NCBI GenBank assembly: GCA_031415015.1
Contig: JANOQT010000158.1
Span: forward strand, 1 to 11,376
DNA length: 11,376 nucleotides
Reading direction: 5' to 3'
From: JAUYQR01 sp031415015
Lineage (GTDB): Bacteria > Pseudomonadota > Alphaproteobacteria > Rhodobacterales > Rhodobacteraceae
Each line of letters starts with the position of its first letter. Position 1 is the first letter of the stretch. Positions 1-7,198 of the stretch are shown here, in pieces. Under the pieces are notes generated by a model, which saw only the letters and a list, made by a program, of their open reading frames with translations, had not been told where the DNA came from and ran no database searches. The position numbers were made by a program, and so were the translations under genes.

Positions 1-1
1 C

Positions 2-481
2 TCGATCCTGAAGGAATGGCGCGGCAGCGGCATTTCCACGCCGGTTCTGATCCTGACGGCGCGCGATGGCTGGTCTGACCGCGTCGACGGTCTGGATGCC
101 GGGGCGGATGATTACATGACCAAGCCGTTCCACCTGCCAGAGCTTGCGGCAAGGGTTCGCGCAACCCTGCGGCGCAGTTCGGGGCGCACGAACCCCCTGT
201 TCGAAAAGGACGGGATGGTCTTCGACACCCGGTCGGGCCGAGCAACGCTTGGCGGGGTGCCGGTCGACCTGACGGCGCAAGAGGTTGCGGTGCTGTCCTA
301 TCTGATTCAAAACAGCGGCCGCCTGATATCAAGGACAGAGCTGTCCGAACATATCTACAACTATGACGGAGATCGCGATTCCAACACGATTGCCGTCTTC
401 GTCAATCGCCTTCGCAAGAAGCTTGGTCCCGACCTGATCCAGACGACGCGTGGCCGCGGATACATGATCGACCCTTCCTGA
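2..481 (+). CDS. OmpR-class response regulator, 5' end outside the window
   Basis: The reading frame is open from base 2, and about 159 residues are visible. The first part is the end of a receiver domain: a hydrophobic strand ending LILTARD, with the conserved switch Thr, then GADDYMTKPF with the conserved Lys. The phospho-acceptor Asp lies upstream of the window. The second part is a winged-helix DNA-binding domain, with LTAQEVAVLSYL, the recognition region DSNTIAVFVNRLRKKLG, and the C-terminal wing TTRGRGYMI. The DSNTI/RLRKK signature is that of the PhoP/FeuP branch of the OmpR family. An ATG at 116 is internal to the domain and is not the start. The TGA stop shares its last base with the ATG of the kinase gene, so the two are translationally coupled and form a two-component pair. 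The promoters it controls are not visible here. The family call is secure; the PhoP versus FeuP subfamily is an inference. Confidence 0.93.
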   Translation, partial: SILKEWRGSGISTPVLILTARDGWSDRVDGLDAGADDYMTKPFHLPELAARVRATLRRSSGRTNPLFEKDGMVFDTRSGRATLGGVPVDLTAQEVAVLSYLIQNSGRLISRTELSEHIYNYDGDRDSNTIAVFVNRLRKKLGPDLIQTTRGRGYMIDPS

Positions 482-1821
482 TGCGGTCGCTGCGGAAGAA
501 AGCCTGGGTCAGCGGCGGTCTGTCTGCGCTTGCTGCTGTGGCGATAGGAACCTACCTGCTATACTCTTTCCTAGGTCAGAAGGCGCTGGAGCGATTCGAC
601 CGCACCCTGATTGATCGCCATACCCAGATCGTTGTTGCGCTTAGCAACTATTCAGATGAACCGGACCAGCTGAGCGCGCTGGTTTTCGATCCGGCCTATG
701 ACACCCCATCCTCTGGTCGCTACTGGCAGCTGATCGGACCCGGCACGGACATCTATACCTCAGCCTCGCTGCTGGAAGCGACGTTACCAGTTCCCGACAA
801 AGTGTCCTCAACCTTGGACCTCTACGACACCGAAGGTCCTGACGCCGAACAGTACCGCATTGCCCATCAACTGATCACGCTGGAAGACGGCACGGTGTGG
901 AGCGTTGCGGTGGCAGAAGACCTTGCCGAACTGATTGCCGACCAAACCGCAACACGCCGCAGTCTTTTGCTGGCTTTCGGTCTGGTTGCGGCCGTCGGCT
1001 TGTTCGGCACGATCCTGCAAACCGCTGTCATCCTCAGGCCATTCGACAAACTGAGGCAAGATGTGGCGCAACGGTGGGAGCGCGACGAAGTCCTGAACAG
1101 TGCCGATTATCCCGAAGAGGTGGCACCGCTGGTCAGCGATATCAACACACTGCTGCAACGCAACCGGGACATGGTGAAAGTGTCGCGTGGCCGTGCTGCG
1201 GATCTTGCGCATGCGTTGAAGACGCCAAGTGCAATCCTCCGCAACGAGCTGACCATGCTTGCCGAAGAAGATCAGGTTGTGGACAAGGCGCTGGCCGCGC
1301 TTGACCGTCTGGATGCCCAACTTGCCCGGTCTCTTGCCCGCATCCGCCTGTCGAATTCGGGCGAAACCACCTTTGCCCGAACGGACCTCAGCGGTGTGGT
1401 CACGCGGTTTTCCCGGCTGTTTGGCAAGATGGCAGAACGTGACGGAAAGCAGCTGAAAACCGAATGCGAGCCAAACTTGATCATTCGTATTGATGCGCAG
1501 GACTTTGAAGAGGTGCTGGGCAACGTTCTGGACAACGCCCTTAAATGGTGCCGCTCTTCCATTTCTCTATCGGCCCGCAGGCTGCCAAATGCCATAGAAT
1601 TGTTGGTCGAGGACGACGGCCCGGGAATTCGGACAAAGGACCGGGCCGAAGCCCTGCAGGCCGGGAAGCGTCTGGACACGTCAAAGCCGGGGTCGGGGCT
1701 GGGCCTGGCGATTTCGACAGATCTGCTGAAGGTCTACGATTCCTCGCTTGATCTGGGAGACTCGGCTTTGCTCGGGGGGCTGGCCGTCCGAATTGTGATT
1801 CCGCTGCATCCAAGGCCATAG
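481..1821 (+). CDS. Sensor histidine kinase, PhoQ/FeuQ-like, intact
   Basis: This is a 446-residue inner-membrane kinase that should phosphorylate the regulator encoded just upstream (one-base overlap). The order is: a basic N-terminus, transmembrane helix 1 (about 10-31), a periplasmic sensor region (about 32-158), transmembrane helix 2 (about 160-185), a linker, the H-box with His244 in DLAHALKTPSAIL, the N-box LGNVLDNALKW (348-356), the G1 box EDDGPGI (377-383) and the G2 box GSGLGLAI (404-411). The H-box spelling with ALKTP is typical of PhoQ-type kinases, whereas QseC/TctE-type kinases have HELRTP. All catalytic boxes are complete, in contrast to the damaged kinase further along. The periplasmic stretch is acidic in places, but I cannot name its ligand. 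Several open frames on the opposite strand inside this gene are shadows. Confidence 0.93.
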   Translation: MRSLRKKAWVSGGLSALAAVAIGTYLLYSFLGQKALERFDRTLIDRHTQIVVALSNYSDEPDQLSALVFDPAYDTPSSGRYWQLIGPGTDIYTSASLLEATLPVPDKVSSTLDLYDTEGPDAEQYRIAHQLITLEDGTVWSVAVAEDLAELIADQTATRRSLLLAFGLVAAVGLFGTILQTAVILRPFDKLRQDVAQRWERDEVLNSADYPEEVAPLVSDINTLLQRNRDMVKVSRGRAADLAHALKTPSAILRNELTMLAEEDQVVDKALAALDRLDAQLARSLARIRLSNSGETTFARTDLSGVVTRFSRLFGKMAERDGKQLKTECEPNLIIRIDAQDFEEVLGNVLDNALKWCRSSISLSARRLPNAIELLVEDDGPGIRTKDRAEALQAGKRLDTSKPGSGLGLAISTDLLKVYDSSLDLGDSALLGGLAVRIVIPLHPRP

Positions 1822-1881
1822 GGAGTATTTGTTTCATAGGTTTTGTCAGTGGAAACCGGATGGTGCTGTCAGAACAGTTTT

Positions 1882-1904
1882 GCTGGCGGCAACGCGCCGC
1901 CAGC
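1882..1904. terminator. Strong hairpin between two convergent genes
   Basis: A perfect 9-bp inverted repeat (GCTGGCGGC / GCCGCCAGC) with a 5-base loop sits in the 105-bp gap between the kinase stop at 1821 and the VIT-family gene stop at 1927. Its place between converging transcripts suggests a shared terminator. No T-tract follows the stem on either strand: TTTT precedes it on the plus strand, and the minus strand continues with AAAAC. It is therefore not a textbook intrinsic terminator and may only be an mRNA 3'-end stabiliser. Confidence 0.4.
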
Positions 1905-1926
1905 CGCCCGGCATGACAGGCGACGG

Positions 1927-2634
1927 TCAGACACTCACGCCGAAGACCCAGCCAACGCCGGCCGTGATCGCCATCGCGGCTGCGCCCCAGAACAGCACGC
2001 GGGCGGTGGCCGGCAGTTTTGGCGCGCCACCAGCCATGGCACCGATGGCCCCAAGGGCGGCAAGGCTGGCCAGCGTGGTGATCACGACGGCGGGGATGAT
2101 CTGCGTTGCCGGGGCCAGCAGTGCTGCGGCAAGGGGTATGGCGGCGGCGAGGGTGAAGGTTACGCCCGAGGCGAAGGCCGCTTGCAGCGGGTTGGCGGCA
2201 TGAACCTCGGACAGGCCCAGCTCATCGCGGGTATGGGCGGCGAGCGCGTCCTTCGACGTCAGTTCCCGCGCCACGAGGGCCGCCGTTGTGGGCGACAGGC
2301 CACGGGATTCGTAGATCGAGGCAAGCTCGGCCTCCTCGGCCTCGGGCGTGTCGATCAGGGCCTGCCTTTCACGGGCGATATCGGCGCGTTCGACGTCGGA
2401 TTGCGAACTGACCGAGACATATTCCCCCGCCGCCATCGACATGGCCCCGGCGGCAAGCCCCGCCGCCCCGGCCACCAGCACGGCGGTGGGGCTGGGCTCG
2501 GCAGCGGCCACCCCGACGATCAGCGACGAGACCGAGACGATCCCGTCATTGGCCCCCAGCACGGCGGCGCGCAGCCAGCCAGCGCGGTCGAGGTAATGGA
2601 GTTCCTTGTGGGCCGAGGTGTAGGGAAGGGTCAT
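1927..2634 (-). CDS. VIT1/CCC1-family iron/manganese transporter
   Basis: This 235-residue membrane protein belongs to the VIT1/CCC1 (nodulin-21-like) family, which moves Fe2+/Mn2+ out of the cytoplasm. Visible are the first helix with the signature GANDGIVSVSSLIVGVA (27-43), helix 2 with GAMSMAAGEYVSVSSQSDVE (63-82), a cytoplasmic amphipathic metal-binding stretch rich in Glu/Asp (about 80-140), and three C-terminal helices (about 150-173, 178-200 and 213-233). The length is normal for bacterial VIT proteins. There is no N-terminal ferritin-like domain, so it is not of the MbfA type. Its ATG overlaps the TGA of the upstream kinase (ATGA), so translation is coupled and both sit on one transcript. 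The pairing suggests that the kinase system answered iron or another metal, but that is inference. Confidence 0.9.
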   Translation of the reverse strand: MTLPYTSAHKELHYLDRAGWLRAAVLGANDGIVSVSSLIVGVAAAEPSPTAVLVAGAAGLAAGAMSMAAGEYVSVSSQSDVERADIARERQALIDTPEAEEAELASIYESRGLSPTTAALVARELTSKDALAAHTRDELGLSEVHAANPLQAAFASGVTFTLAAAIPLAAALLAPATQIIPAVVITTLASLAALGAIGAMAGGAPKLPATARVLFWGAAAMAITAGVGWVFGVSV

Positions 2635-3695
2635 CTGGTCTGGTCCTGATATGAGGTGCCATGCAGGGAAATGCTGGCTGAAAAGCCGGTGGATTTGCCG
2701 GGCAGCGATGAGGTCAGGCGCAGTGGCGAGTCGATCCGTTCGGCAATGGTGTGGACGATGGCAAGGCCAAGTCCGCTGCCGTCGCCCGCATTGGTGCCGC
2801 GCACGAAGCGACCGGACAGGGCTGCAAGCTCGGCGGGTGGAACCGGCGGGCCGTCGTTTTCCACGGTCAGCGTGCCGTGCGGGGCAAGCGTAACGCCGAC
2901 CGGCCCCTGCCCGCGGCGAAGCGCGTTTTCGACCAGGTTGCGGGCCAGAATCGCCACGACATCGGGGTCGATATCGGAGGGAACTGGGGCTTCGGGCAAT
3001 GACACGACCACGCGACCGGCATCGCCGCCGCGGTCAAAGTCGCCCGCAACGATCCGCAGGATGGGGCGCAGGTCTTGCGGGGTGTCGACCAGCAACCGCG
3101 CGCCCTCGGCCCGGGCCAGCTGCATCAGGCGCTCGGACAGGCGGGTCAGGCGTTTCAGCATCGCCTCGACCTCGCCCGCCCGGCGCGCGCTGTCGGCGTC
3201 GGCGTCGGTCGAGGTCTGGCGCAGGCGCTGCACCTGCGCCAAGGCCCCGGCCAGCGGTGTGCGCAACTCGTGTGCTGCATTGGCGGTAAAGCTGCGTTCG
3301 GCGGCAAAAGCCGTATCGAGGCGGGCGAGAAGCTGGTTCAGCGTGTCAGCAATCGGGCGCAGTTCGGTGGCCATGTCTTTCGTCGGCAGGGGCGACAGGT
3401 CCTTCGCCCCGCGCCGCGCCAACTGGGCGCTCAACTGGCCAAGCGGGCGCAGGCCATAGCCCAGACCGTAAAAGATGCCCGCGATGCTAAGGGGGATCAT
3501 CACCACCAAGGGCAGTGCCAGCGACAGCGCCATCTCCTGCGCGACCTCGCGCCGGTGCGACAGTGGCTCGGCGATGGTCAGGGCGATGGTGCCGCGCACG
3601 GCGGATTCGTGGTAGAGGCGCAGGTCGGGGGACTGGTGAAAACCAGTTTCGGTGAAGGCCGGAAAGCGCGCAGGGTCGGCGCGGTGCGAGGTCAA
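2631..3695 (-). pseudogene. Sensor histidine kinase (QseC/TctE-like), 5'-truncated remnant
   Basis: The frame encodes 354 residues from a TTG at 3695; relatives normally have about 440-460. What remains: the end of a periplasmic sensor region (1-50), a membrane helix (about 55-80), a HAMP-like linker (81-134), the H-box with His142 in AAHELRTPLAG, the N-box ARNLVENALR (251-260), the G1 box VENDGPPV (278-285) and the G2 box GDGSGLGLAI (304-313). The first membrane helix and most of the sensor domain are missing. The frame stays open for 11 more codons (to 3728) with kinase-like sequence, then meets a TGA. No ATG or good ribosome site exists, so the break lies near 3715-3735, where the A/T-richer accessory gene begins. 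The second Gly of the G1 box is a Pro. The response regulator expected upstream is absent. A residual product cannot be excluded, but loss of sensing is likely. Confidence 0.78.
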
Positions 3696-3711
3696 AAGGA
3701 TGCGGCGCCGA

Positions 3712-4998
3712 TCATCGCCATGCGACGTTCAATTCATCATCATGGTCGAGGGGCATCAGCATCATGACTTCATGCGACACAAATAGTCGCCCTGGCCTTT
3801 TGCGTGAGGCGTCATATCCGAATGTTCCATCAGACATGAGCATTTCAACTTCATCGCGGGACTTCTTCTCCATCAGCCCAAGGACATACTGGAAGAAGAA
3901 ATGAACGTCGTGGTAACGGCCAAGCGCCCCCAGAATGTCGAATACCGCCTCCTTTTTCTTGAACAGTTCAAGGATCGGGTCGCCACCTCTCTCATAGAGT
4001 GGAGTGAATTTGTCGAAGAATACCGTTTCGATGGCGTCTTTCACCGGGTCGATATTTCCGTGCAAGTGATGGTTCCGACGATCCATCACACGCTTGAATG
4101 CTTTATACTCGTCACTGTTCTGATCAATCCCACGAGTGAAGCCCTTGCACTTCAAGTGCAGATCAAAGACCCGCGTGTCGATTGGCTGCCGGATATACTG
4201 ATCGTATTGCCGTTGGTTCTGCTTAAGTTCATCCCTTTGCGTAAGGAATATCACGAGATTAACGAATGCTTCTGCAAGGACAGGCGTGATCAGATCGAGA
4301 GACAGCGACGCGCTAAAGACTCGTCTTGCACGTTGGCCGACTTCCTTGACCTGCGCGTAATATCGCTGCATCCCTTCCTCTGTATTACGCTTGTGTGGGG
4401 TGTAGTCAGGCGCGTCGCCTTCGTCTGTCAACGCTTCGTGCAACCCTGCGCAGGCATCCGCAATCATGACAAAGCGGTTGGATACGATGTTCCATTTCTC
4501 AAGGGTCGCACCGACCTTTGCCATTTCCGCGCTGCACCGCCCGAAGTCTCCCTTCAATGCCTTCGCGAATTGCACCCAATCCTCAGAAGACATTGTCTTG
4601 CCGTCGATCTGGACTTGAACGCCTCTATTGCCACCTTGGATGGTCATCATGATCGACCCGGCCTTGATCATGTAATCCCAGTGCACAAGGTTGTCGCTGT
4701 CATTTGGCTTCTTGACGAATGTCTGAAAGCCGTATGGAGGACCGAAACGGCTGACCAAATATTTATAGACGGCTAATGGCGACAGGTGCTTTCGGAATAC
4801 AAGGATGCTGCCTCTTGGTTCCCCCTCTTTCGCCTTCGGTCGGTTTTTCAAGTAGTCGGTCATCTCGCCCGGTTCAGGCTTCTCCCATTTGTCAGGCGTG
4901 AAGATTATCGCGTGTTTCTCCCATCTTGCGAAAGCGTAGCCCGGAACGATGCGCGAGGCGACGTTGAAATGTATCAGTGGGCACGCGCACTGCCGCAT
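3712..4998 (-). CDS. Unrecognised accessory protein with a HEPN-like C-terminal region
   Basis: I do not recognise this 428-residue protein as a named family. The N-terminal half (about 60-170) looks alpha/beta, with short hydrophobic strands such as GSIMMTI and GVQVQIDGK. The second half is mainly helical. Residues 233-253 form a helix with AEAFVNLVIFL, and 296-325 form one containing RRNHHLHGN. The arrangement Arg308-Asn-x3-His313 matches the R-x4-6-H catalytic motif of HEPN ribonucleases, found in toxin-antitoxin, abortive-infection and RNA-processing proteins. There is no signal peptide or membrane segment. The gene is visibly richer in A/T than its neighbours and stands alone, with no antitoxin-like partner. 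The ATG at 4998 is the first start after an in-frame stop and has GGGGA ten bases upstream; the ATG at 4863 (Met46) is an alternative. Its last codons may be borrowed from the disrupted kinase. That the gene is real is likely; a HEPN function is tentative. Confidence 0.72.
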   Translation of the reverse strand: MRQCACPLIHFNVASRIVPGYAFARWEKHAIIFTPDKWEKPEPGEMTDYLKNRPKAKEGEPRGSILVFRKHLSPLAVYKYLVSRFGPPYGFQTFVKKPNDSDNLVHWDYMIKAGSIMMTIQGGNRGVQVQIDGKTMSSEDWVQFAKALKGDFGRCSAEMAKVGATLEKWNIVSNRFVMIADACAGLHEALTDEGDAPDYTPHKRNTEEGMQRYYAQVKEVGQRARRVFSASLSLDLITPVLAEAFVNLVIFLTQRDELKQNQRQYDQYIRQPIDTRVFDLHLKCKGFTRGIDQNSDEYKAFKRVMDRRNHHLHGNIDPVKDAIETVFFDKFTPLYERGGDPILELFKKKEAVFDILGALGRYHDVHFFFQYVLGLMEKKSRDEVEMLMSDGTFGYDASRKRPGRLFVSHEVMMLMPLDHDDELNVAWR

Positions 4999-5128
4999 AA
5001 CTCAGTTATCCCCGCAACTGACTGGAATCAGGTCCACTCCTTGAACTGCGCTTTCGAGTGTTGGGCGCGTTGTCTATCGTCGGCCTATCAACGGCGACGC
5101 TTAGGGCGTCCAATCGAAAGGACACCAG

Positions 5129-5522
5129 ATGCAAGTTTCAGAAGCCGCCGCGACCCTTCTTGAGATCACCCGCCTGTGGCTCGTCGCAGGGGAGGCATGG
5201 TACGAGGTGATGATGCTGGACAAGACGATGGTGCATCTTCGCGAGGAGTCGGCAGCGTTCCTCCGTCGCGCTTGCCGCCGGTCAGGGCCTGTCCTTGACG
5301 CCGCCTGCCGCCCTTTATCTCGGTCCGGCCCTGACCCTGATCGACGACGACGAAGATGAAGATTAGGAGGAAGGCGGCTGGTTCTGGTCGCTGTCAGACG
5401 ATGACAACGAGGAGGACTGCGCCACCGGGGCCGCCGGCAACGCTGCCAAGGCCGGCACCGTCGCGCCGCCGAAGAACGGGCTTTTCACCAACGGCACCGC
5501 GCCGGTGGTGAAGCCGAACTGA
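5129..5522 (+). pseudogene. Small acidic-protein gene, broken by a frameshift and a TAG
   Basis: An ATG at 5129 with a good ribosome site (AAAGGA, 6-base spacing) opens a frame that reads sensibly to about residue 46 (ending SAAFLRR), then becomes arginine-rich nonsense to a stop at 5357-5359. From about 5265 the next frame reads well: AAGQGLSLTPPAALYLGP, an Asp/Glu run, an in-frame TAG at 5364-5366, then 51 more codons including EEGGWFWSLSDDD and a C-terminus ending GLFTNGTAPVVKPN, stop at 5520-5522. Two lesions (one extra base near 5250-5275, and the TAG) would therefore separate one original acidic protein of about 130 residues. Alternatively the first 46 codons came with the neighbouring accessory DNA and are fused to a decapitated native gene. 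I cannot name the family. Its place directly before the DUF2271 gene (25 bp) suggests a former first member of that operon. Confidence 0.55.
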
Positions 5523-5534
5523 TCCCCTGGAAAC

Positions 5535-5538
5535 CGGA
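5535..5538 (+). promoter_or_regulatory. Ribosome-binding site that sets the DUF2271 start
   Basis: GGAG lies nine bases before the ATG at 5548. A longer reading from a GTG at 5539 would place this site directly against the start codon, with no spacing, so the ATG at 5548 is preferred. That choice also gives a clean signal peptide. Confidence 0.6.
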
Positions 5539-5547
5539 GTGCAGAGC

Positions 5548-6012
5548 ATGAAATCCCTGATCGCGGCCCTTGCCTTGTCCACCGCCCTTGTCGCCCCCGG
5601 CCTTGCCATGGCGCGGCCCGTCACCCTGACTGTCAACATGGCGCAATACGGCGGGCCGGGGGCCTATCTTGCCGTCTATGTTACCGACGCGTCTGGTGCC
5701 TATGCAGGCAGCCTGTGGATGGCTGGTGGGAAGTCGAAATACTACAAACACCTGACCGATTGGGCCCGGCTTACCGGCGGTGATGTCGCGCAGGTGGACG
5801 GGATCACCGGGGCCAGCGTCGGGGCGGGGCGGAAGCTGGAACTGACGATGGATCTGGCCGATGCCCTGTTCGACGCGGGCGATGCCCTGCACATCGACGC
5901 CGCGGCCGAGGACATGCGCGACAGCCCGAACGAGGTGTCCGTACCCCTCGCCGGGGCCGGGCAAGCCGTTCCGGGCCGCCGCTACATCGCCGACTTCACC
6001 TACGGTTTCTGA
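5548..6012 (+). CDS. Secreted DUF2271 protein with a flavinylation-type motif
   Basis: This is a 154-residue periplasmic protein. Residues 1-22 form a Sec-type signal peptide (a Lys, a hydrophobic core, and a cleavage region GLAMA before Arg23). There is no twin-arginine motif. The body fits DUF2271: beta strands, then GKSKYYKHLTDWARL (61-75), then VDGITGAS (83-90), then a C-terminal stretch rich in acidic residues ending VPLAGAG and a final strand. The motif Asp84-x-x-Thr87-Gly-Ala-Ser90 matches the D-x-x-(S/T)-G-A-(S/T) sequence that ApbE enzymes modify with FMN in FMN-binding-domain proteins. Thr87 is therefore a candidate flavin attachment site. DUF2271 genes are known to co-occur with PepSY reductases and ApbE, as here: the reductase start is 13 bp downstream and apbE follows. 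It probably serves as the periplasmic electron carrier. The gene is intact. Confidence 0.88.
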   Translation: MKSLIAALALSTALVAPGLAMARPVTLTVNMAQYGGPGAYLAVYVTDASGAYAGSLWMAGGKSKYYKHLTDWARLTGGDVAQVDGITGASVGAGRKLELTMDLADALFDAGDALHIDAAAEDMRDSPNEVSVPLAGAGQAVPGRRYIADFTYGF

Positions 6013-6025
6013 TCGGACCCGCCCA

Positions 6026-6583
6026 ATGCTTCGCCAATTTCACCGCTGGCCCGGCCTGCTGGCTGCGGCTTTGATCCTTGCCCTCGCGCTCAGCGGGGCG
6101 GCCCTGTCGCTGTTCCCGGCGATAGAGCGGCTGTCCTCTCCGGTCGAGGTGGGCGGGCAGACCGTTGGCGATCTGGCGGCATTGGTGCTGGCGGCGCATC
6201 CGGGCGTGGAGCAGATCCGCCGCTCGCCCTCTGGCAAGATCACCGCCTATTGGTTTGACGGCGATGTGGCGGGGGCTGCGGTGGTGGACCCGGCCACGGG
6301 GCTGGACGTTGCCAGCGCCGATCAGGGCGCGGTGCAGCGTTGGTTGACCGACTTTCACCGCTCGCTCTTGATGGGTGACACCGGGCGCCATGCCACGGCG
6401 GTGGCGGTGCTGGCGCTGCTGGTGCTCGCGCTGTCCGGCGCCATACTGGTGGCACGGCGGCTGGGCGGCTGGGGGCGCTGGTTTGCGCCGATCAAGGGCC
6501 ATGGGCCGGTCGTTGGCATGCGGAACTGGCGCGGGTGGCGGTGTTCGGGCTGGGCCTGTCAGCGGTCACCGCGCTATGGATGA
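6026..6583 (+). pseudogene. Segment 1: PepSY membrane domain, N-terminal part
   Basis: Coding from the ATG at 6026 is convincing to about residue 159, after which the frame is wrong and stops at 6581-6583. Visible features are FHRWPG (5-10) followed by membrane helix 1 (about 11-31), a soluble PepSY-like loop (about 38-105), and DFHRSLLMGDTGRH (109-122) followed by membrane helix 2 (about 123-143). His6, His111 and His122 are in the positions where PepSY membrane reductases keep haem-ligand histidines. The start is 13 bp after the DUF2271 stop, with only a weak GGA ribosome site. Confidence 0.8.
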
Positions 6584-7198
6584 CGGCGGCGACGTTTGAC
6601 CTTTTGCCGGTGGACGAGGCGAACCCCGTCATGCCCGCGGCGGTCAGTGGCCAGTTGGGCCTGTCGCCCGCCGCGATGGTCGCGCTGCAGAAGACCCAAG
6701 TAGCAGACCTGCGCGACCTGACCTTTCCCTATGCCGGGGACGCGGCGGATGTGTTCACGCTGACCACCGGGGCGGGGACCGGATATGTCGATCAGGGCAC
6801 CGGCGAGATGCTGGTCTGGCAGGCGCCGGGTCCGTGGACGGTGGTGGGGGAGTGGATCCATCTGCTGCACACCGGCGATGGCGCTGCCCTTTGGGGGCTG
6901 ATCCTTGGAATTGCCGCGCTGACCGTTCCCGCTCTATTCGTGACCGGCGGGCTGATCTGGTGGCGCAAGCGCCAAAGCCGCCCGCGTCTGGCAGGGATGG
7001 TCGCGGCGTCAGTGGCCGAGACTGTGATCCTTGTCGGCAGCGAGGGTGGCACGACCTGGGGCTTTGCCGCAGCCTTGGCCCGCGCGTTGCAGGGCAATGG
7101 GCAAAGGGTGCATCTGGCCGCCCTCTCCGGCTTTGCACCTCTGACCTACAACCATGCGAAACGCATCGTCGTCATGACTGCGACCTTGGGACATGCCG
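6505..7198 (+). pseudogene. Segment 2: rest of the PepSY membrane domain plus flavodoxin core
   Basis: This frame resumes at RWHAELARVAVFGLGLSAVT (the third membrane helix follows), runs through a periplasmic loop, then EWIHLLHTGDG and the fourth helix ending GGLIWWRKRQ. It continues into a flavodoxin-like fold starting ETVILVGSEGGTTWGFA, the FMN-phosphate loop, and the strand RIVVMTATLGHAD. After about 7198 the frame turns to nonsense, although it stays formally open to 8220. The only in-frame start nearby is a GTG at 6535 inside a helix, which is unlikely to be used. Confidence 0.8.

Noticed and set aside
1843..2649. 268-codon plus-strand frame opposite the VIT-family gene
   Set aside because: It is Gly/Arg/His-rich low complexity, a reverse-strand shadow of a gene with clear family motifs.
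3075..3767. 230-codon plus-strand frame opposite the truncated kinase
   Set aside because: It is Gln/Gly/Arg-rich and mirrors the H-box and N-box coding of the kinase; a high-GC shadow frame.
3901..4776. 291-codon open frame on the plus strand opposite the accessory gene
   Set aside because: It is antisense to the coherent 428-residue frame, has no recognisable motif, and reads as Cys/Arg/Val-rich shadow sequence.
5096..5110. Short inverted repeat GACGC/GCGTC before the small acidic-protein gene
   Set aside because: A 5-bp stem is expected by chance in GC-rich DNA, and no matching repeat was seen at the other edge of the accessory gene.
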